A stretch of 22,578 nucleotides of DNA from a virus: the IMG/VR virus record IMGVR_UViG_3300028581_003249, positions 1 to 22,578 of that record; one strand, written 5' to 3'. A program made the translations under genes and the position numbers. Position 1 is the stretch's first letter. Every line of letters begins with the position of its first letter. Positions 14,720 to 21,432 of the stretch are shown piece after piece. Under the pieces are notes generated by a model. That model ran no database searches. It saw only the letters and a program-made list of their open reading frames with translations, and was not told the DNA's origin.

Positions 14720-17274
14720 GGGTTGTCCTCAAAGACTTCCAGTCGGATGACCTCGTCGAGCTCCTCGACTCGTTCGCTGACGCTCACCAAGTCCATCGTG
14801 CGTCGGCACTTCTGCTGAACGCTCCAACTGGTGCCGGAAAGACCCTCATGGCGACTGCGTTCATTGAGGCTGTGCTCGACGGTACGGAAGAAAGCCCCGG
14901 CGATCCGAGCGTCACGGTTGTTTGGCTGACCGACCAGCCTGAGCTCAACAAGCAGACCCGGGAGAAGATGCTGCGGACTTCGAGCGTCTTGACGTCTGAC
15001 GACTTGATCATCATCGACGGGTCTCTGGACGCCGAGGCTTTGACTCCCGGAAGGGTGTACTTCCTCAACACTCAGAAACTCGCAACGACTAGCTCCCTTG
15101 TGAGGGCTGGCGATGACAGGACGTTCACCCTGTGGGCGACCTTGGCGAACACCGTGAATCGCGCTCCGGACAAGTTCCTGCTGGTGGTAGACGAGGCGCA
15201 CAGAGGCACGAAGGGCAACGACGCCGCCGAAGCCGAGTCCATCATGCAGAAGTTCCTCAAGGGCAGTGCGGGAGAGATACCCATGGTGCCGCTTGTGGTC
15301 GGGATCAGCGCAACGCCCGATCGTTTCAGGGGGCTTTGCGCGGATACGAATCGTCCTCTCTTTGCGGTTGATGTAGACCCAGAGCGGGTGCGCGAATCCG
15401 GGCTTCTCAAGGAGTACGTGGACCTCTACCATCCCGAACAGATTCAGCCCGGCCAAGCCACGATGCTGACGCAGGCCGTGGGGGCATGGAGGGAATACGC
15501 CTCGCGCTGGAGTGCCTACGGTCTCGCCGAGAGCGAGCAGGTTCCTCGCCCCGTGCTGCTGGTGCAGGTTGAAGACGCGAGGGCGGGCGCATCGGGTGCA
15601 TCGTCGACCGATCTTGGGATGGTGGTCGCAACGCTCGCCAAGGAACTCGGTCAGGAGGCCGAGGGGGACTGGCTCGCTCATGCCTTCCAAGACGACACAG
15701 ACCTGTCCGTCGCGGGCCACACTGTTCGTCACCTTGCACCATCAGCGATTGACGATGACCCAGACGTCAAGGTGGTGCTCTTCAAGACGAGCTTGAATAC
15801 GGGCTGGGACTGCCCACGGGCCGAAGTCATGGTGTCATTCCGGCGAGCCAAGGACGAGACCAACATCGCGCAACTCGTCGGCCGCATGGTGCGGGCGCCG
15901 CTAGCTCGACGAATCGACGCGGACGAGCACCTGAACACGGTTGCCTTGTATCTGCCGTTCTATGACCGGGCAACGGTGGAAAAGGTGGTCAACAGGCTCA
16001 CCCAGCCGGACGCTGGCGTTCCTCCGACCTCGGCCCGGGAAGGCGAAGATACTGTCACGCTGACTCGCGCCGCCGACAAGGCCGAATGCTTCGAGCTGCT
16101 CGAGCGACTGCCCACGGAGACCGTGCCGCGAGTCCGACCGACTAAGCCAGTGCCGAGAGTCGCGAGATTAGCTGCACTGCTTGCGGAGATGGCACTCGAG
16201 ACGGATCCGGTCAAGACGTATCGGGGTCGTCTCGTGCAGGTCCTCATGCAAGAACGAGAGAGATTGAGTGGTGACGCCGACTTCAAGAAGCTCATGGATG
16301 AGGGCGCCGTTCTCGACATCCGCCTTCGCCGCGTCGCTTACGGGACGACTCAGGCTGCCGAGCAGGCGGAGCCCGTGGCTGCGGGTGACGCAGACGCCGA
16401 TGTGGACGACCAGGTCGTGTCGGAAGACACAATCCCCGGTCTGGTGCACGCCTCCATCGCCGAACAGGATCTTGAAGACCTGAGCAACCTAGCCGGCAAA
16501 CGGCTCGGCGAAGGTCTGCACAAGGAATACATCCGTGACCGGCTGGCGACAGGGGCCGTGTCCGCTCGCGTAGCGAAGCTCGAGGTGCACGCACTCGTGG
16601 CAACACCAGGTGTAGCGACCAAGGTTGACGCGGCAGCGGACGCGCAAAGGCGAGAATGGGTCGACGCCTACAAAGCCACCATCAATGCCGGCGACGAGAG
16701 GTACGTGCAGGCGCTCCGAGAAATCGAAGCAGCCGGTTCAAGGCCCGAGACCACGACAATCGTCGCCCCCCAGAGCATTGAGTGGTCCAAGGCCGAGACG
16801 ACATGGAAGAAGCACCTCTACGTTGGCGAAGATGGAACCTTCCCTGATGACTTCGCGAAGTCCAGCTGGGAACGGCGAGTGGTCGAGACGGAGACTGCGA
16901 GAGATGACATCGTCGGCTGGTTCCGCAATCCCGACCGAAAGCCATGGTCTCTGTGCATCGCGAGACAGGCCGGCATGAAGTGGGTGCCGTTCTATCCGGA
17001 CTTCATCCTCTTCAGAAGGACCCCCAGCGGGATCATTGCGGACATTGTGGACCCGCACTTGCTGTCCGCTGAGGACATGCCGCAGCGGGCCGTTGAGCTG
17101 GCCAGGTATGCCCAAGATCAGAGTCAGCACTATGGACGAATCGAAATGGTTCTCTTTGAGGGTCCCAGCGACCAGAATGGCAAACGGCTTGACCTAAGCA
17201 GCGAGGCCGTTCGCGCCGCCGTGGCCAACGTCGCCACGTCGGATCAGCTCAAAGCTCTTTTCGCGAGCGTCTAG
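14716..17274 (+). CDS. res: Type III restriction enzyme helicase/nuclease subunit (Res)
   Basis: ATP-dependent translocase and nuclease that cuts unmodified DNA together with Mod. The 852-residue protein has an SF2 helicase core: Walker A 'APTGAGKT' (36-43), 'VVDEAH' (157-162), 'GISATPDR' (196-203), 'NTGWDCPRAE' (361-370) and motif VI 'QLVGRMVRAP' (386-395). A long middle region follows. A C-terminal nuclease-like region contains 'FYPDFILFRR' (Pro761-Asp762) and then 'IIADIVDPH' (773-781). A canonical PD-(D/E)XK site would have Asp/Glu-x-Lys in this second strand; here the lysine place is not obvious. Related Res proteins I recall often have 'LEPH' or 'DPH' here, so this may be a subfamily trait and not damage. 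It is coupled to mod by ATGA. A stem-loop follows the stop within 20 bases. Confidence 0.92.
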   Translation: MRVVLKDFQSDDLVELLDSFADAHQVHRASALLLNAPTGAGKTLMATAFIEAVLDGTEESPGDPSVTVVWLTDQPELNKQTREKMLRTSSVLTSDDLIIIDGSLDAEALTPGRVYFLNTQKLATTSSLVRAGDDRTFTLWATLANTVNRAPDKFLLVVDEAHRGTKGNDAAEAESIMQKFLKGSAGEIPMVPLVVGISATPDRFRGLCADTNRPLFAVDVDPERVRESGLLKEYVDLYHPEQIQPGQATMLTQAVGAWREYASRWSAYGLAESEQVPRPVLLVQVEDARAGASGASSTDLGMVVATLAKELGQEAEGDWLAHAFQDDTDLSVAGHTVRHLAPSAIDDDPDVKVVLFKTSLNTGWDCPRAEVMVSFRRAKDETNIAQLVGRMVRAPLARRIDADEHLNTVALYLPFYDRATVEKVVNRLTQPDAGVPPTSAREGEDTVTLTRAADKAECFELLERLPTETVPRVRPTKPVPRVARLAALLAEMALETDPVKTYRGRLVQVLMQERERLSGDADFKKLMDEGAVLDIRLRRVAYGTTQAAEQAEPVAAGDADADVDDQVVSEDTIPGLVHASIAEQDLEDLSNLAGKRLGEGLHKEYIRDRLATGAVSARVAKLEVHALVATPGVATKVDAAADAQRREWVDAYKATINAGDERYVQALREIEAAGSRPETTTIVAPQSIEWSKAETTWKKHLYVGEDGTFPDDFAKSSWERRVVETETARDDIVGWFRNPDRKPWSLCIARQAGMKWVPFYPDFILFRRTPSGIIADIVDPHLLSAEDMPQRAVELARYAQDQSQHYGRIEMVLFEGPSDQNGKRLDLSSEAVRAAVANVATSDQLKALFASV

Positions 17275-17290
17275 CCGGCCTCGTCGCGCG

Positions 17291-17345
17291 GGGAGGGCGG
17301 CTCTCGTCCACAACCGGCGCGCTTCGGAAGCGAAGCCGCCCTCCC
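17291..17345. terminator. Large stem-loop between convergent res and membrane-HAD genes
   Basis: GGGAGGGCGGCT (17291-17302) pairs perfectly with 17334-17345. The 31-base loop contains a smaller hairpin (CGCTT with AAGCG). It lies 17 bases past the res stop on the plus strand and about 150 bases past the HAD gene on the minus strand, so it can serve both transcripts. There is no T-tract. The rest of 17346-17498 shows no gene. Confidence 0.65.
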
Positions 17346-17498
17346 TCCATTGTGACCGGCTACCGTTTCGGGGACTTCGCCCACACGCACAGAACTTCCG
17401 GCCAATGCCACTCTATGGAGCGTGCCGGTCAACCCGCAAGGTAGACAATCGCCTGCCCTGAGCCTGAGCTGGGCGCCGCCCGGAGGGAACATCGCCGC

Positions 17499-18791
17499 TC
17501 AACCGCCCAAGGCCGCCGGTACCTCGCGAAGCTCGTTCACGACAATCAGACGGCCGTTGGTCAAGTACCGTGCCAACTCCGCATCGTCGACGTTCCAGGG
17601 CCGACGAACGAGGATCGCGCGACCCGACGAGTTCTCGAGGAACTCGAGCACATTGCCAATGTAATCATCCACCAAGACGTCGACCGCGCAGATGCTCTTG
17701 CCGGCTTCGCGTGTGTTCACGAGCTCGTCTGCGAAGAGGCGCCGTCTTTGTAACCATCGCTCAGTGCCCTCGCGAGCGTCGAGAGGCCTGGCCGTGATTA
17801 CGACAACACGGTGCCTGCGGAAGAGCCGAGCAAGCATTCGTCGCGCTCCCCTGTGAACCGGCATGCTGGCGACGTAGTTGGGGTCGCCTAGTGCCCTGGC
17901 GATTTCCGTCGATATGTCCGACGGGCCGAAGTCGTATCGCCAGTCGACGATATCGTCGTATTCCAGAGCGATGCCAAACTCTTCCTTCACGCGGGGGATC
18001 ACCCCTGTAATCTGGTTTCCCAGCACGCCATCGATGTCGATGCCGATGACGGTGCCAGCGTCCTTGGCGGCCTGTCTGCGCCTCGTTTCTGCCCTGCGTT
18101 CATGTCGGTACAGGCACACAACCGCCAGGAAGGTCAGGATTGAAACGATGTTCAGTGCAGTGCTCGGCCATAGTCGCCAGAGGATCGCGTAGAGGATCAC
18201 CAGGAGACCCAGTGCCCACATGTACTCAAGAATCGGCCTGAGATTGCTTGCCAACGGGCCGTAGGTGCGTCTTCGCGTCACGCCCGACAGCCAATAGACC
18301 CCGAAGACCAGCGGATACCCGAGCAGGTGCCGCCAGATGTCGGCAGACGGGTCAGACTCAAAGAAGGCAATGGTGAACAGCAGATAGGCATACAGGACGA
18401 CGATGACCATGTCCGATCCGAAGCGCGCCCACTCCGTCCAGCCGTAGCGCCTCATGTCATACGGCCGGTCGACCATCGTGAGGTGCCAGTCGTACCAGCT
18501 CATCACCGTTGTGACGTAGACGGCGCACAGCGCCACGATCGCCGCGCTGTGTTCAGTTGGATTGCCGCCTGGGATCGGGTTGATCACGACGGCACGGTAA
18601 GCGACCAGGCTCTGGGCTATGACCAGGGCGAAGACGAACTCGGGCAGCTTGATCAGCTGATCGGATATCTGCCGGGTGTCAAGTGGGCTCATGAGTATCT
18701 CGAAGTTGACTAGGGGCATCGTAGCGTATCGCGCACTTGCTGAGCTGTCCGAAGACGGCCCGCGCTGCCCCGACGAAAAGCGCCATGACAT
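17499..18791 (-). CDS. Multi-pass membrane protein fused to HAD/5'-nucleotidase-like domain
   Basis: Predicted membrane-anchored phosphatase or nucleotidase. About residues 50-230 hold five or six hydrophobic spans ('FVFALVIAQSLVAY', 'AAIVALCAVYVTTVMSW', 'MVIVVLYAYLLFTIAFF', 'LLGYPLVFGVYWLSGV', 'MWALGLLVILYAILW', 'ALNIVSILTFLAVVCLY'). A basic linker ('RHERRAETRRRQAAK') puts the C-terminal domain on the cytoplasmic side. That domain has HAD motif I 'GIDIDGVLGN' (250-259), motif II 'VVVITARP' (329-336), a lysine in 'EAGKSI' (365) and motif IV 'VDVLVDD' (370-376), resembling the NT5C-type 5'-nucleotidase group. The start is uncertain: ATG 18791 overlaps the upstream stop, while ATG 18719 or 18692 would remove a low-information N-terminus. 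It is convergent with the type III system and follows two small genes. I do not know a named family with this exact architecture; substrate unknown. Confidence 0.87.
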   Translation of the reverse strand: MSWRFSSGQRGPSSDSSASARYATMPLVNFEILMSPLDTRQISDQLIKLPEFVFALVIAQSLVAYRAVVINPIPGGNPTEHSAAIVALCAVYVTTVMSWYDWHLTMVDRPYDMRRYGWTEWARFGSDMVIVVLYAYLLFTIAFFESDPSADIWRHLLGYPLVFGVYWLSGVTRRRTYGPLASNLRPILEYMWALGLLVILYAILWRLWPSTALNIVSILTFLAVVCLYRHERRAETRRRQAAKDAGTVIGIDIDGVLGNQITGVIPRVKEEFGIALEYDDIVDWRYDFGPSDISTEIARALGDPNYVASMPVHRGARRMLARLFRRHRVVVITARPLDAREGTERWLQRRRLFADELVNTREAGKSICAVDVLVDDYIGNVLEFLENSSGRAILVRRPWNVDDAELARYLTNGRLIVVNELREVPAALGG

Positions 18792-18979
18792 CAATCCGCG
18801 AGCAGCATCGTCCTAGGGTCGACGAGGAAGTCGCGACCGTCCTCGAGGACGAGGCGCCAGTTGGGCCGCTTTCGCTCGATCTTGGCTACGGGGCAGAGAT
18901 CGCCCCGAGTCGAACGGTAATACACCGGCTTCTTCTTCCATCGGGCTGCTCGACTTAGGCTTACTCGCTCCAAGGTCAC
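18791..18979 (-). CDS. Small basic hypothetical protein, 62 aa
   Basis: Not recognised. The short basic protein has an Arg/Lys-rich N-terminal half ('LSRAARWKKKPVYYRS') and a beta-like C-terminal half ('NWRLVLEDGRDFLVDP'). I use the GTG at 18979, which overlaps the stop of the 118-aa HTH gene as GTGA. A GTG one codon earlier is also possible. Its own stop touches the ATG of the membrane-HAD gene. The chain of overlapping ends is the main argument that it is real. No separate ribosome site is visible, so it probably depends on coupled translation. Confidence 0.6.
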   Translation of the reverse strand: MTLERVSLSRAARWKKKPVYYRSTRGDLCPVAKIERKRPNWRLVLEDGRDFLVDPRTMLLAD

Positions 18980-19332
18980 CACGTTTCATAGTAGAGGAAC
19001 CGGTGGCCCCCGAGAGGGCGATAGACGCTCTCGCCACTCGAGGTGCCATCCTTTGCGTCATCGATGTGGGGCAAGGATTCGCTGCGCGCGGACGGCCTTG
19101 GTGGCTCATCTTGCGCTTCACCCCCCAGAAGGTCGCGCACGATGGGCGCCGTCGGCAGCACAATCCTTCGGCCAATTCGCAGGACAGGCCATGGATACGT
19201 TCCAGCTGCGATGCTCTCGTAGAGCGTGTCACTGCTGCATCCGAGCAGGGGCGCAAGCTCCCGCACGCCAACGGTTGCCCTGGTCTTCAAGTCGTCGAGG
19301 GTCAAGATCGTCTCGGATGACGAGTCCTTCAT
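18976..19332 (-). CDS. Helix-turn-helix (excisionase/AlpA-like) DNA-binding protein, 118 aa
   Basis: Predicted regulator. Residues about 13-65 match the HTH_17-type fold: 'TVGVRELAPLLGCSSDTLYE' forms the helix-turn-helix and 'GTYPWPVLRIGRRIVLPTAPI' the wing. The remaining 50 residues are charged and probably disordered, ending in an aromatic 'GGHRFLYYETW'. ATG 19332 is chosen because GGGAGGTGG stands upstream at a good distance; longer starts lack a ribosome site. It leads a three-gene chain with the 62-aa protein and the membrane-HAD protein through overlapping ends, so it may regulate that unit. An excision function is also possible, but no integrase is in the window. Bases 19333-19500 hold no convincing gene. 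Confidence 0.8.
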   Translation of the reverse strand: MKDSSSETILTLDDLKTRATVGVRELAPLLGCSSDTLYESIAAGTYPWPVLRIGRRIVLPTAPIVRDLLGGEAQDEPPRPSARSESLPHIDDAKDGTSSGESVYRPLGGHRFLYYETW

Positions 19333-19500
19333 GCCGCCCACCTCCCGCGATGCCGATGTGCCCCCGTATTCGCCGCACTTGATGCGTCTCCGCATCGCCA
19401 CGGACAGGGAAGGTCGGACGCAGCAAGTCGACGGGGAAGGGTCTTGCCCTGCTCTGTCTCACGCACGACATGGCAGCCCATTCGCCGCGTGCGAGCCCCC

Positions 19501-19725
19501 TCATCGGCTGGCCGCGAACGCCTCGATGTCGACGCGCCGGTAGAGGTTGCGCTTGACATCGCCCGGAATGTCGACGGGCCGGATCGCTCCAGCGGCGACC
19601 CACTTGCGGAACGTTACCTTGCTGACTGAGCAGAGCTGAGCGGCCACTTGCTCGGAGACGAGGATGCGTTCGCCTATCGGCACTATCTCTCGTCTGCGAG
19701 GTGAGACTCCTTCAGCCTTGCTCAC
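19501..19725 (-). CDS. Helix-turn-helix (MerR/excisionase-like) protein, 74 aa
   Basis: Predicted small DNA-binding protein. 'ILVSEQVAAQLCSVSKVTFR' and 'KWVAAGAIRPVDIPGDVKRN' followed by 'LYRRVDIEAF' give the classical two-helix plus wing layout of the AlpA/excisionase group, where the wing precedes an 'R...DIE.F' ending. GTG at 19725 with GGGAGG six bases upstream. It lies 170 bases upstream of the 118-aa HTH gene and 121 bases after the holin-like gene. It may be a repressor or directionality factor; the sequence does not decide between them. Its N-terminal 15 residues are charged and not part of the fold. Confidence 0.82.
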   Translation of the reverse strand: MSKAEGVSPRRREIVPIGERILVSEQVAAQLCSVSKVTFRKWVAAGAIRPVDIPGDVKRNLYRRVDIEAFAASR

Positions 19726-19846
19726 GACTGCCTCCCGTTCTCGTGTGTCGGTTCGGCCACGATAGCGGATGCCTGGGACGCGATTGGCCAGCGCGAGGTC
19801 TCCTCACACCATGCGCCGGGCCAGCGGGAGTGCTGGAGCTGAACGA

Positions 19847-20059
19847 TCAGCCCTCGTCATGCGGACCGGAGGACGCATTGAGCGCGGCCATGAGCGTCGT
19901 CAGCGCGGCGACGATGCCGAGCACGGCCTGCACCGCGCTGTTGAGCTGGTCGGTCGTGACCAGGCCGAACGCGAGCGCGCCCGCGACCGCGGCGGTCACG
20001 ATTCCGTAGATGGCCTTGCGGCGCGGCGGCGTGAGGTAGCGGTTGATTCTGGCGAGCAT
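19847..20059 (-). CDS. Holin-like small membrane protein, 70 aa
   Basis: Probable holin that would permeabilise the inner membrane so the endolysin can act. Two hydrophobic segments are visible: 'AIYGIVTAAVAGALAFGLV' (about 16-34) and 'AVQAVLGIVAALTTLMAAL' (about 42-60). A basic N-terminus ('MLARINRYLTPPRRK') and a short acidic C-terminus flank them. This is like the short two-span holins of high-GC phages. ATG 20059 is chosen because GAGAGGAG precedes it by about 7 bases. It is the last gene of the recombination operon. It lies far from the endolysin at the left edge, so the lysis genes would be split unless the element is circular. An alternative is a general small membrane protein. Confidence 0.75.
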   Translation of the reverse strand: MLARINRYLTPPRRKAIYGIVTAAVAGALAFGLVTTDQLNSAVQAVLGIVAALTTLMAALNASSGPHDEG

Positions 20060-20070
20060 TGCGTCTCCTC

Positions 20071-20400
20071 TCAGACGGCGACTTGGGACGGGTCGCACTT
20101 GCTGCGGCGAGGCCGGAACGGCAGGTAGGGGTACTCGGCGAGCATTAACCGCGTCAGACCGCTCCGCAGGTTGTGGTTGATCTTGTAGGGCTCCTCATCG
20201 AGCTTCTGGAGCCCCAGGCGGGTCGCCAGGGCCGGCGAGCGCAGAGCCTCCATGTAGGTCTGCATCGAGCAGGAGCCGCGCCGGCGCATGTCCTCGTGCG
20301 CCCAGACGATGATCTCGTCCCAGGCAGCGCGGTGCTCGTCACGCCACGCGAGAGCCTCGAGGAGCGTCGTGTTGTCCAGGGACAGCTGCAGGTCGTTCAC
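20071..20400 (-). CDS. Phage protein of a conserved small family, 109 aa
   Basis: Function unknown. The helical protein contains 'DEIIVWAHEDMRRRGSCSMQ', 'YMEALRSPALATRLGL', then 'YKINHNLRSGLTRLMLAEYP'. The pattern of a basic 'RRRG' turn followed by 'Y.INHN....L.RLM....P' is like a small protein seen in many actinobacterial phage early regions, usually annotated as hypothetical. GTG at 20400 overlaps the stop of the HTH gene upstream (GTGA), with CAGGAG before it. It ends 11 bases before the holin-like gene. A DNA-binding role would fit its charge, but nothing proves it. Confidence 0.78.
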   Translation of the reverse strand: MNDLQLSLDNTTLLEALAWRDEHRAAWDEIIVWAHEDMRRRGSCSMQTYMEALRSPALATRLGLQKLDEEPYKINHNLRSGLTRLMLAEYPYLPFRPRRSKCDPSQVAV

Positions 20401-20597
20401 GCTTCGCTCCTGCGGGTCCGGCGAAGCGGGTAGCAGAGCTGCCCCTGAGCCTCGAGAACCTCGAGCCAACGCTGGGCAGTAGCGACGGAGATGCCCGCCA
20501 GGGCGGCGATCTCGCGCCGCGTCGGTGGGTTGGAAGGGTCGCGGCGGGCGCGTTCGTTGTAGAAGGCTGCCACCTCCGCGGGGATCGGCCGGGTCAT
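20397..20597 (-). CDS. Small HTH protein, 66 aa
   Basis: Predicted DNA-binding protein. 'YNERARRDPSNPPTRREIAA' and 'LAGISVATAQRWLEVLEAQG' form a winged helix-turn-helix like the N-terminal domain of LexA or GntR-type regulators, followed by a short strand 'QLCYPLRRTRRS'. There is no effector domain. ATG at 20597 overlaps the RusA stop by four bases (ATGA). The stop overlaps the next start as GTGA. It is a plausible regulator of the recombination operon, for instance at the palindrome at 22139-22155, but that is inference. Confidence 0.78.
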   Translation of the reverse strand: MTRPIPAEVAAFYNERARRDPSNPPTRREIAALAGISVATAQRWLEVLEAQGQLCYPLRRTRRSEA

Positions 20598-20974
20598 GCT
20601 TTCGGGTCCTTTCGAATCGTCACGACGACGCGCGGGCGGCGCCGGTCGAGGTGGAACTCGTCGGTGAAACCGACAACGTGCTTGCGGCCGTCGCCTGCGA
20701 GGATCCCGAGCCGCACGAGCGCGTCGAGGATGAACTTCTTCGCGAAGGCGACGTTGTCGACGTCGCGGCGCCGGTCGGGCTCGTGCCAGGCGAAGGTCAG
20801 GAAGACCGGCCCGTCGATGGGCTCGAGGCGGGCGATCTTCACGCCCCAGGCGACCTGCCACTCGGCTTCCTTCTTGGCGCGCGCGCCGGCCTTCGCATGG
20901 GTACGGTTGGCTGCCGTGTACTCGTTGAGCCCAGGCAGCCGGCCGGGGATGGTGAAGGTGACCGCTTCAGACAT
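20594..20974 (-). CDS. rusA: RusA-family Holliday junction resolvase
   Basis: Endonuclease that resolves four-way DNA junctions during phage recombination and before packaging. The 126-residue protein has the RusA layout: an N-terminal 'TFTIPGRLPGLNEYTAANR', a middle strand 'GPVFLTFAWHEPDRRRDVDN', then 'FAKKFILDALVRLGILAGDG' and 'VVGFTDEFHLDRRRPRVVVTI'. The 'D.DN..K...DAL...G...DD'-type acidic motif is present, though the last position reads Asp-Gly rather than Asp-Asp. ATG at 20974 with GCGAGGA upstream; the small membrane peptide gene upstream ends 8 bases inside its start. It lies downstream of the ERF gene, as in many phage recombination modules. Confidence 0.9.
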   Translation of the reverse strand: MSEAVTFTIPGRLPGLNEYTAANRTHAKAGARAKKEAEWQVAWGVKIARLEPIDGPVFLTFAWHEPDRRRDVDNVAFAKKFILDALVRLGILAGDGRKHVVGFTDEFHLDRRRPRVVVTIRKDPKA

Positions 20975-21107
20975 CGCGGTCCTCGCCGACCGGGCCGTAG
21001 ACGGGCGGCGTCGGCTTCGCGGCCACCCTTGCCAAGGCAAGGACGAACACCACGGCGACCATGCCGAGCGGGACCGCGACCACGGCGATGAGGAGCACGG
21101 ACGTCAC
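20967..21107 (-). CDS. Small membrane peptide, 46 aa
   Basis: Not recognised. The peptide is one long hydrophobic helix ('MTSVLLIAVVAVPLGMVAVV' then 'FVLALARVAAK') and a short Pro/Gly-rich acidic tail ending 'VGEDRDV'. It should insert in the membrane with its tail in the cytoplasm. GTG at 21107 overlaps the stop of the 77-aa gene as GTGA, and its own stop overlaps the RusA start (ATGTCTGA). The tight overlaps on both sides and the well-formed helix support a real gene despite its size. Confidence 0.7.
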   Translation of the reverse strand: MTSVLLIAVVAVPLGMVAVVFVLALARVAAKPTPPVYGPVGEDRDV

Positions 21108-21337
21108 GTGGGCTCCCCGGGCTGCGGCGGGTCTTCCTTGCAGGAGTCGTCGTCGACAGGATCAGCGACCTCACGAGCGCGCCGCGCGCGAAGCTCGCCC
21201 TCGCCTGCGATGCCGGCGCGCCACTCCCGGTACTCGTCGACGGTGCGGCAGAACGACGGCGGCGGCCCGAACAGGCGCCGGTTGTCTTCCTCGATCTCCT
21301 GCTCCTCGAGCCGGCGGGCTTCGTCGCTGCAGCTCAC
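21104..21337 (-). CDS. Charged hypothetical protein, 77 aa
   Basis: Not recognised. The protein is Glu/Arg-rich, with an N-terminal coiled-coil-like helix ('DEARRLEEQEIEEDNRRLFG'), a central 'FCRTVDEYREWRAGIAGEGE' segment and an acidic, probably disordered tail. Two cysteines occur (one at the very start and one in 'SFCRTV', a third near the end). GTG at 21337 overlaps the stop of the 32-aa membrane peptide gene as GTGA; longer starts would run antisense to the ERF end and give Arg-rich nonsense. It belongs to the overlapping ERF-RusA operon. Confidence 0.68.
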   Translation of the reverse strand: MSCSDEARRLEEQEIEEDNRRLFGPPPSFCRTVDEYREWRAGIAGEGELRARRAREVADPVDDDSCKEDPPQPGEPT

Positions 21338-21432
21338 GCGGCTACCCAAGCGGCGGCGCACAGCACGAAGGCCACGACGGCGACGATGCCGCCCATGAGG
21401 ACATGGGCGACGACGAGCTCGCGGGCGGTCAC
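21334..21432 (-). CDS. Tiny membrane peptide, 32 aa
   Basis: Not recognised. The 32 residues are almost one membrane helix: 'ELVVAHVLMGGIVAVVAFVL' followed by 'CAAAWVAA'. GTG at 21432 overlaps the ERF stop as GTGA and its stop overlaps the next GTG in the same way. Because the overlap arrangement on both ends matches every other junction in this operon, I think it is translated. It is similar in style to the 46-aa peptide downstream but not in sequence. Confidence 0.6.
   Translation of the reverse strand: MTARELVVAHVLMGGIVAVVAFVLCAAAWVAA

Noticed and set aside
19822-19838. Short CCAGC/GCTGG hairpin after the holin-like gene
   Set aside because: Only five base pairs and no T-tract; too weak to call a terminator in DNA this rich in GC.
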